Source: Pseudomonadota bacterium (GTDB lineage Bacteria > Pseudomonadota > Gammaproteobacteria > Burkholderiales > Ferrovaceae). Taken from it: DNA of 5,106 nt. Below the pieces are notes generated by a model. The model saw nothing but the letters and a program-made list of their open reading frames with translations, had not been told where the DNA came from and made no database searches. Shown in pieces: positions 1 through 5,106 of this stretch. The stretch covers positions 1 to 5,106 of the forward strand of contig JAJYQG010000210.1 in NCBI GenBank assembly GCA_021794775.1. Direction: 5' to 3'. The number at the start of each line of letters is the position of its first letter. Position 1 is the first letter of the stretch. Position numbers and translations under genes: made by a program.

Positions 1-1105
1 TGGGCCCGGCGCAGTAATCGCCCAGCGACTCAGAACTGTAAGCTCCCATGAAAATGGCGCCGGCATGACGAATATGACGCAAACAAGCCTCGGGGTCTGC
101 CACCGAAAGCTCAAGGTGTTCCGGAGCGATCCGGTTTGACAGTGCACAGGCTTCCTCAAGATCACGTACTGCAATCAGGGCCCCGCGATCCATCAAGGAA
201 CGACCGATCACCGCCTGACGCGGCATGGTCGGCAACAACGCCACCATCGCCCGTTCAACCCGATCGAGATAATCTCGATCGGGGCATAACATGATGGCTT
301 GTGCAACTTCATCATGCTCTGCTTGGGAAAACAGGTCCATGGCCACCCAATTGGGATCGGTACTGCCGTCGGCAATCACCAAAATCTCGGAAGGTCCGGC
401 CACCATGTCTATGCCCACCACCCCGAATACCTGGCGCTTGGCAGCAGCGACATAGGCATTGCCCGGCCCGACGATCTTGTCCACCGCAGGAATCAGGTCG
501 GTACCATAGGCAAGGGCTGCCACAGCCTGCGCCCCCCCCACAGTAAAGACCCGCTGTACACCAGAAAGTGCCGCCGCCGCCAACACCAGGTCATTGCGCT
601 GCCCATCCGGTGTCGGCACCACCATGATGATCTCACCGACCCCAGCCACCGCTGCCGGCAAGGCATTCATCAATACAGACGACGGATAAACGGCTTTGCC
701 GCCAGGCACATACAACCCAACCCGGTCGAGCGCCGTCACCTGTTGACCCAACACCGTGCCATCCTCTTCCGTGAGCGTCCACGAATCCTGACGTTGCCGT
801 TCGTGAAACAGACGAATGCGCTGAGCCGCATCTTCCAATGCGCGCCTCAATTCGGACGGCAAGTTGTCCAGTGCAGCTTTCATCAGAACCGGGTCCAGCT
901 CCAGTGCCTTGGCATGCTCCGGTTCCCAGCGGTCGAAGCGCCGCGTGTAGTCCAGCAGAGCCAAGTCCCCGCGACCCCGTACGTCTTCCAGAATGGTACG
1001 TACCACTTGTTCCACTTTTTCATCCAGGGCACTGTCGAAGGAGGTCAGACGGGCCAGTTCGGCATCAAAACCGGCGTCGGACGAATGCATGCGGCGCAAT
1101 TTCAT
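1..1105 (-). CDS. hisD: Histidinol dehydrogenase, 3' end outside window
   Basis: HisD is a cytosolic zinc enzyme that oxidises L-histidinol to L-histidine in two NAD-dependent steps, the end of histidine biosynthesis. About 368 codons are present without interruption; the family is usually near 430 residues, so roughly 60 C-terminal residues lie past the left edge. Visible landmarks are [16 protein letters not shown] (about 132-147), the family signature [15 protein letters not shown] (about 233-247), zinc ligands Gln261 and His264 in SQAEHDE, the catalytic Glu329-His330 pair in APEHLEL, and Asp363 in ESLGDY, matching the third zinc ligand. The fourth ligand, a C-terminal His, is off the edge. 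The ATG overlaps the hisG stop as ATGA, with an AAAGGAG ribosome site seven bases upstream, so this start is well supported. It is co-transcribed with hisG. It contains a perfect 25-bp palindrome and a G8 run, neither of which breaks the frame. Confidence 0.97.
   Translation of the reverse strand, partial: MKLRRMHSSDAGFDAELARLTSFDSALDEKVEQVVRTILEDVRGRGDLALLDYTRRFDRWEPEHAKALELDPVLMKAALDNLPSELRRALEDAAQRIRLFHERQRQDSWTLTEEDGTVLGQQVTALDRVGLYVPGGKAVYPSSVLMNALPAAVAGVGEIIMVVPTPDGQRNDLVLAAAALSGVQRVFTVGGAQAVAALAYGTDLIPAVDKIVGPGNAYVAAAKRQVFGVVGIDMVAGPSEILVIADGSTDPNWVAMDLFSQAEHDEVAQAIMLCPDRDYLDRVERAMVALLPTMPRQAVIGRSLMDRGALIAVRDLEEACALSNRIAPEHLELSVADPEACLRHIRHAGAIFMGAYSSESLGDYCAGP
259..283. repeat. Perfect 25-bp palindrome inside hisD
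   Basis: Two 12-base arms, CCCGATCGAGAT and its exact reverse complement, flank a single central base. Pairing stops cleanly at both ends. In hisD it covers codons 275-283 (Pro-Asp-Arg-Asp-Tyr-Leu-Asp-Arg and the end base of Val), between the zinc-binding and Glu-His segments. In mRNA it could fold into a stem of about ten pairs with a five-base loop. No role is known; it may simply reflect the Asp-Arg-rich codons here. Confidence 0.7.
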
Positions 1106-1794
1106 GAGGGTTCTCCTTTCGACGCTTCGATCACACCTTGTTCGATGATCTGCACCAAGGGCGCCAGACGCGCACGCTGCAGTTTCCACGCCGCGCCATT
1201 GACCACCAACCGGGAACTGATGTCCGCAATGGGTTCCACCGCCACCAAATGATTGGCACGCAACGTATTGCCACTGCTGACCAGATCCACAATGGCGTCG
1301 GCCAGCCCTGTCAGCGGAGCCAGTTCCATCGAGCCATACAATTTGATGAGATCCACATGGACCCCTTTGGCCGCAAAATGCGCCCGCGCCAGGGCGGCAT
1401 ATTTGGTGGCCACACGCAGGCGCGCCCCACGCCGTATGGCACCTTCATAATCGAAGCCCTGAGGCACCGCCACCATCAGACGACAACGGGCAATGCAGAG
1501 ATCCACAGGTTGATGCAACCCGGCCCCGCCGTGCTCCAGCAGCACATCCAACCCCGCCACGCCCAGATCGGCCGCGCCCCGCTCGACGTAAGTCGGCACA
1601 TCGGAAGCACGCACGATCACCAACCTGACATCCGCCCGGGTCGTCGGCAAAATCAGTTGCCGTGATGTGTCGGGATCCACCAGCGGGCTTATGCCTGCAC
1701 GGGCCAGCAATGGGACCGTTTCACCAAAGATGCGGCCCTTCGACAGAGCCAATGTAATGCCCTCAAAAGGGGTGTTTGGCACCAGATCAGTCAT
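1102..1794 (-). CDS. hisG: ATP phosphoribosyltransferase, short form
   Basis: HisG joins ATP and PRPP to give phosphoribosyl-ATP, the first committed and feedback-controlled step of histidine biosynthesis, in the cytosol. The 230-residue product starts with the typical [11 protein letters not shown] strand (12-22) and carries the family signature from Glu157 through [16 protein letters not shown] (163-178), where DLVSSGNT forms the PRPP-phosphate loop. Long-form HisG is about 290-300 residues with a C-terminal regulatory domain; this protein stops right after the catalytic core. It therefore belongs to the short class, which in characterised species works as a hetero-octamer with HisZ, a catalytically dead histidyl-tRNA synthetase paralogue. 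No hisZ is in the window. The ATG has AGAGGA five bases upstream, overlapping the murA stop. The gene ends in a four-base ATGA overlap with hisD, and its last codons (Lys-Gly-Glu) carry the hisD ribosome site. Confidence 0.97.
   Translation of the reverse strand: MTDLVPNTPFEGITLALSKGRIFGETVPLLARAGISPLVDPDTSRQLILPTTRADVRLVIVRASDVPTYVERGAADLGVAGLDVLLEHGGAGLHQPVDLCIARCRLMVAVPQGFDYEGAIRRGARLRVATKYAALARAHFAAKGVHVDLIKLYGSMELAPLTGLADAIVDLVSSGNTLRANHLVAVEPIADISSRLVVNGAAWKLQRARLAPLVQIIEQGVIEASKGEPS
1113..1119 (-). promoter_or_regulatory. Ribosome binding site for hisD
   Basis: AAAGGAG on the minus strand, seven bases before the hisD ATG. It is formed by the Lys-Gly-Glu codons at the end of hisG, the strongest ribosome site in the window, next to the ATGA stop-start overlap. 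Confidence 0.85.
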
Positions 1795-1799
1795 GAATA

Positions 1800-1803
1800 T
1801 CCT

Positions 1804-1805
<2 letters not shown>
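1800..1805 (-). promoter_or_regulatory. Ribosome binding site for hisG
   Basis: AGAGGA on the minus strand, five bases before the hisG ATG and partly overlapping the murA TAG stop, so murA and hisG translation are likely coupled. Confidence 0.8.
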
Positions 1806-3078
<1,273 letters not shown>

Positions 3079-3080
<2 letters not shown>

Positions 3081-3324
3081 AACCTTGTCCGATTTCGTCC
3101 CACTGGTCAGGTGTCAAGGTGCGCATCGACAGCGCATGAATCTCTTCACGCATGCGATCACCCAGCGCACGATAGACCAACTGATGCTGTGCCACCCTCG
3201 ACTTGCCAGCGAAAAGCGCGCTGACGATCGTAGCCTCAAAGTGATGCCCATCGCCGCTGACTTCAACATGTTGACAAGCCAACCCACTTTCAATGTACCG
3301 CTTGATATCTTCAGGATAAACCAT
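3079..3324 (-). CDS. ibaG: BolA/IbaG-family regulator
   Basis: This is a small (81-residue) BolA-superfamily protein. The family acts with monothiol glutaredoxins through a shared [2Fe-2S] cluster; IbaG (YrbA) of E. coli is linked to acid response and iron-sulfur handling and lies directly upstream of murA. The sequence shows the BolA core in order: VSGDGHHFEATIVS (22-35), the helix-turn segment GKSRVAQHQLVYRAL (40-54), and the near-invariant IHALSMRTLTPDQW (62-75) with His63. The position before murA and the GDGHHF motif favour IbaG over BolA proper. The ATG is the only plausible start, because an in-frame TGA lies two codons upstream. The ribosome site GAAGG sits only three bases before the ATG, closer than usual, so initiation may be weak or coupled. 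It follows the ABC permease by 29 bases. Cys17 and His19 could be extra ligands, but this is not established. Confidence 0.93.
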
Positions 3325-3353
3325 GAGCCTTCATCCGTAGCGCCATAAAACCG

Positions 3354-4115
3354 TCACGGGCGCAAGCGCCAACCGCTCCGCAACAAAACCAAAGTCCCCC
3401 ATGATAAAGCCAAAGTCACACTTCCGACAACGATCAATGAGGTCATGGGTGCGACATCACTGGCGCCAATGAGTCCATAACGAAACCCGTCGATGGCGTA
3501 AAAAAAGGGATTGAAGCGGGACAATGTGCGCCATGGCCCCGGCAAAGCATGAATGGAATAAAATGCGCCGGAAAGAAAAGTCAGCGGCAAAATAAGAAAA
3601 TTCTGCCAGGCCGCCATTTGATCAAATTTTTCAGCCCAAATGCCCGCCAGCACGCCCAACAGACCCGCCAGGGATGTCGCCAGCAGACAAAACACCAACA
3701 CCCAGACAAGGGCGTGGAGCTGCACCCCGAAAAAGAACGAAGCCGTCAACCAGACAACCATACCCACCAGCACACCCCGCACCATAGAGGCCATCACATA
3801 AGCCCCAAGAAACTCAGCCTCCGAAATGGGTGCCAACAAGACAAAAACGATGTTTCCGGTCACCTTGGATTGGACCAAACTGGACGAACTGTTGGCAAAC
3901 GCATTTTGCAACATCGACATCATCACCAGCCCTGGAACCAGAAAAGAAGCATAACTGACCGAACTGCCATAGGGGCTGGGCCGTTGCCCCATAACTTGAG
4001 CAAACACCACCAGATAAAGCAATGTCGATACCAAAGGAGCAAGCAGGGTCTGCAACGAAACCTTCCAGAATCGCAAAATCTCTTTCCCTGCCAATGTCCT
4101 GAATCCTACCCCCAT
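3354..4115 (-). CDS. ABC-2 type transporter permease (YadH-like)
   Basis: This is an inner-membrane subunit of an ABC-2 exporter of the YadH/NodJ type, pairing with the ATPase encoded just upstream. From the chosen start the product is 253 residues, close to E. coli YadH (256). About six hydrophobic spans can be seen, near residues 21-42, 55-75, 104-129, 133-158, 170-190 and 225-246. The ABC-2 signature is clear: ILPLTFLSGAFYSIHALPGPW (175-195) followed by FNPFFYAIDGFRYGL (201-215). The reading frame stays open to an ATG at 4178, but that start would overlap the ATPase gene by 62 bases and add a basic 21-residue tail. The ATG at 4115 has AAGAGG six bases upstream, lies one base after the ATPase stop, and begins like other family members. 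The substrate is unknown; drugs, lipids and polysaccharides are all exported by this family. Next to mla and murA an envelope role is plausible but inferred. Confidence 0.94.
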   Translation of the reverse strand: MGVGFRTLAGKEILRFWKVSLQTLLAPLVSTLLYLVVFAQVMGQRPSPYGSSVSYASFLVPGLVMMSMLQNAFANSSSSLVQSKVTGNIVFVLLAPISEAEFLGAYVMASMVRGVLVGMVVWLTASFFFGVQLHALVWVLVFCLLATSLAGLLGVLAGIWAEKFDQMAAWQNFLILPLTFLSGAFYSIHALPGPWRTLSRFNPFFYAIDGFRYGLIGASDVAPMTSLIVVGSVTLALSWGTLVLLRSGWRLRP

Positions 4116-4116
4116 G

Positions 4117-4851
4117 TCACGCCTCTTCCTTGACCAGATCGACAAACGCCTCTTCCAGGCTGGAGGCTTGGCGCGCACGCAACAACCCTTCCAGCGTATC
4201 GCAAGCCACCAGACAGCCGCGCCGCAGCACCGCCACGCGCCGACAAAGCGCCTCCGCTTCTTCCAAATAGTGGGTGGTCAGCAAAATGGTATGCCCTTCC
4301 TCATTCAAACGCCGCACGAACTGCCACAACGTCTGGCGCAAAGCCACATCCACCCCTGCCGTTGGCTCATCCAGAATGATCACAGGCGGACGGTGAACCA
4401 GAGCCTGGGCAATCAATACCCGTCTTTTCATGCCCCCAGAGAGGGCGCGCATATTGACATCGGCCTTGTTGGTCAGTTGCAGGTTGTCGAGCACTTCATC
4501 GATCCAGTCATCGTTGCGCCGCAACCCAAAATACCCCGATTGCAGACGCAAGGTTTCACGCACGGAAAAGAAAGGATCAAACACCAATTCTTGCGGCACG
4601 ACACCCAGTGCGCGCCGGGCCCCCCGAAAATCCCGCACCACATCATGCCCCATCACCCGCAGCACCCCGGCATCGGGGCGGACCAAACCCGCCAGCAAGT
4701 TGATCAGGGTTGTTTTACCAGCGCCATTGGGGCCCAGAAGCGCAAAAAATTCCCCACATTCCACGGTAAGGTCGACCTTCTGCAACGCCTGAACCCCTGT
4801 GTAATGCTTCCGTACATCGCAAACTTCAATGGCGTGAACGTCGCCCTTCAT
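4117..4851 (-). CDS. ABC transporter ATP-binding protein (YadG-like)
   Basis: This 244-residue cytoplasmic nucleotide-binding subunit energises the ABC-2 permease encoded next to it. All ATPase motifs are intact: Walker A GPNGAGKTT (40-48), Q-loop Gln87 in VVPQE, signature LSGGMKRR (137-144), Walker B VIILDEP (157-163), D-loop AGVD (165-168) and H-loop His194 in TTHYLEEAE. The LSGGMKRR signature and the YLEEAE segment after the H-loop are typical of the CcmA/DrrA/NodI-like ATPases that pair with ABC-2 permeases, not of MlaF, which I expect further upstream in the mla operon. It is shorter than E. coli YadG (about 308 residues), so the symbol is not transferred. The ATG overlaps the mlaB stop as ATGA. 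Only a weak GGTGA lies six bases upstream, so translation probably depends on coupling to mlaB. The stop is one base from the permease start. Confidence 0.95.
   Translation of the reverse strand: MKGDVHAIEVCDVRKHYTGVQALQKVDLTVECGEFFALLGPNGAGKTTLINLLAGLVRPDAGVLRVMGHDVVRDFRGARRALGVVPQELVFDPFFSVRETLRLQSGYFGLRRNDDWIDEVLDNLQLTNKADVNMRALSGGMKRRVLIAQALVHRPPVIILDEPTAGVDVALRQTLWQFVRRLNEEGHTILLTTHYLEEAEALCRRVAVLRRGCLVACDTLEGLLRARQASSLEEAFVDLVKEEA
4122..4127 (-). promoter_or_regulatory. Ribosome binding site for the ABC-2 permease
   Basis: AAGAGG on the minus strand, six bases before the ATG at 4115 and inside the last codons of the ATPase gene. It supports the 253-residue permease over the longer frame starting at 4178. 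Confidence 0.8.
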
Positions 4852-5106
4852 GCGGGGTCACCAACTCCAGCAAGAAAACTCAAGCCATAAAGAGCCAGCA
4901 ACGTCTTGAGATTATGGGGGATATCCTCAAACACCAGCGACATTCCGCGCGCCTGGGCCTCACGTCGCCATTGCAACATCAATGCCACCGCTGCAGAATC
5001 GATATCGGTCGCGCGGGCAAAGCTGATGCGCACCTCGCTTTCGGTCCAAAGTTTTGGCGCTGCCTGCAGCAAATCGGGTACCGTCACCATCGTCACAGGC
5101 CCTTCT
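4848..5106 (-). CDS. mlaB: MlaB-like STAS-domain protein, 5' end outside window
   Basis: This is the C-terminal part of a small STAS-domain protein. In E. coli MlaB is a cytoplasmic subunit that binds the MlaF ATPase and is needed for stability and activity of the MlaFEDB phospholipid transporter, which maintains outer-membrane lipid asymmetry. Eighty-five codons are visible. The frame is open to the window edge, and residues upstream of the in-frame GTG at 5096 (Glu-Gly-Pro) continue the expected first STAS strand, compared with patterns such as SGPLTFATVP. The real start is therefore outside, and the GTG at 5096 is internal. Core features are the strand VRISFA, the loop TDIDSAAVALMLQW holding the STAS Asp-Ser pair, then SLVFEDIP and LKTLLALYGL. 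E. coli MlaB has Thr52 where this protein has Ser. It overlaps the downstream ATPase by four bases. Other STAS proteins cannot be fully excluded, but size and position next to ibaG-murA favour MlaB. Confidence 0.85.
   Translation of the reverse strand, partial: EGPVTMVTVPDLLQAAPKLWTESEVRISFARATDIDSAAVALMLQWRREAQARGMSLVFEDIPHNLKTLLALYGLSFLAGVGDPA

Noticed and set aside
994..1005. 12-bp palindrome TGGTACGTACCA in hisD
   Set aside because: About one perfect 12-bp palindrome is expected by chance in 5 kb, and it lies in ordinary coding sequence (Val-Val-Arg-Thr).
299..1252. Long plus-strand open frame of 317 codons opposite hisD and the end of hisG
   Set aside because: It is codon-aligned antisense to hisD, whose motifs and ribosome site are unambiguous. 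The predicted protein is rich in His, Arg and Gln with no domain I recognise, as expected from antisense of GC-rich coding sequence.
3325..3353. Possible promoter or terminator in the 29-bp gap before ibaG
   Set aside because: No inverted repeat with a T-run and no convincing -35/-10 pair were found; the gap is short and holds only the ribosome site.
3616..3627. 12-bp palindrome ATTTGATCAAAT in the permease gene, resembling a regulator half-site pair
   Set aside because: It is inside coding sequence (Lys-Phe-Asp-Gln-Met), at chance frequency, and the spacing does not fit an FNR-type site.
4114..4890. Plus-strand open frame of 258 codons opposite the ABC ATPase
   Set aside because: It is a shadow of a gene with every ATPase motif intact; no independent evidence of coding.

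Overview
The window reads as an ordinary, tightly packed chromosomal segment of a Gram-negative proteobacterium, most likely a betaproteobacterium. The evidence is a Mla-type STAS gene and a BolA/IbaG gene next to murA, a short-form hisG, and an arrangement I recall from betaproteobacteria: STAS (mlaB) - ABC ATPase - ABC-2 permease - bolA-like - murA - hisG - hisD. The genus cannot be assigned from the sequence alone.

All seven genes lie on the minus strand, so transcription runs from high to low coordinates. From the right edge: the 3' part of an mlaB-like STAS gene (4848-5106, N-terminus outside the window); an ABC transporter ATPase (4117-4851); its ABC-2 permease (3354-4115); a BolA-family gene, ibaG (3079-3324); murA (1804-3069, GTG start); hisG (1102-1794); and hisD (1-1105, cut by the left edge after about 368 residues). 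Junctions are ATGA overlaps (mlaB/ATPase and hisG/hisD) or gaps of 1, 29, 9 and 9 bp. No gap is large enough for an obvious promoter or terminator, so this looks like one operon, probably with translational coupling. There is no gene-free stretch over 300 bases. I saw no RNA gene, insertion sequence, CRISPR array, integrase or att-like repeat.

Functionally the operon joins two themes. The upstream half concerns the cell envelope: phospholipid-asymmetry transport (MlaB), an ABC-2 exporter of unknown substrate, a BolA-type iron-sulfur/redox regulator, and MurA, the first committed enzyme of peptidoglycan synthesis. The downstream half starts histidine biosynthesis: HisG (first step) and HisD (last two steps), with further his genes expected past the left edge. 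The HisG is the short form, which in known cases needs a HisZ partner encoded elsewhere.

I found no convincing new system. The items most worth a second look are a perfect 25-bp palindrome inside hisD, the ABC-2 transporter of unknown substrate lodged between mla and ibaG-murA, and start-site corrections for murA, the permease and mlaB.
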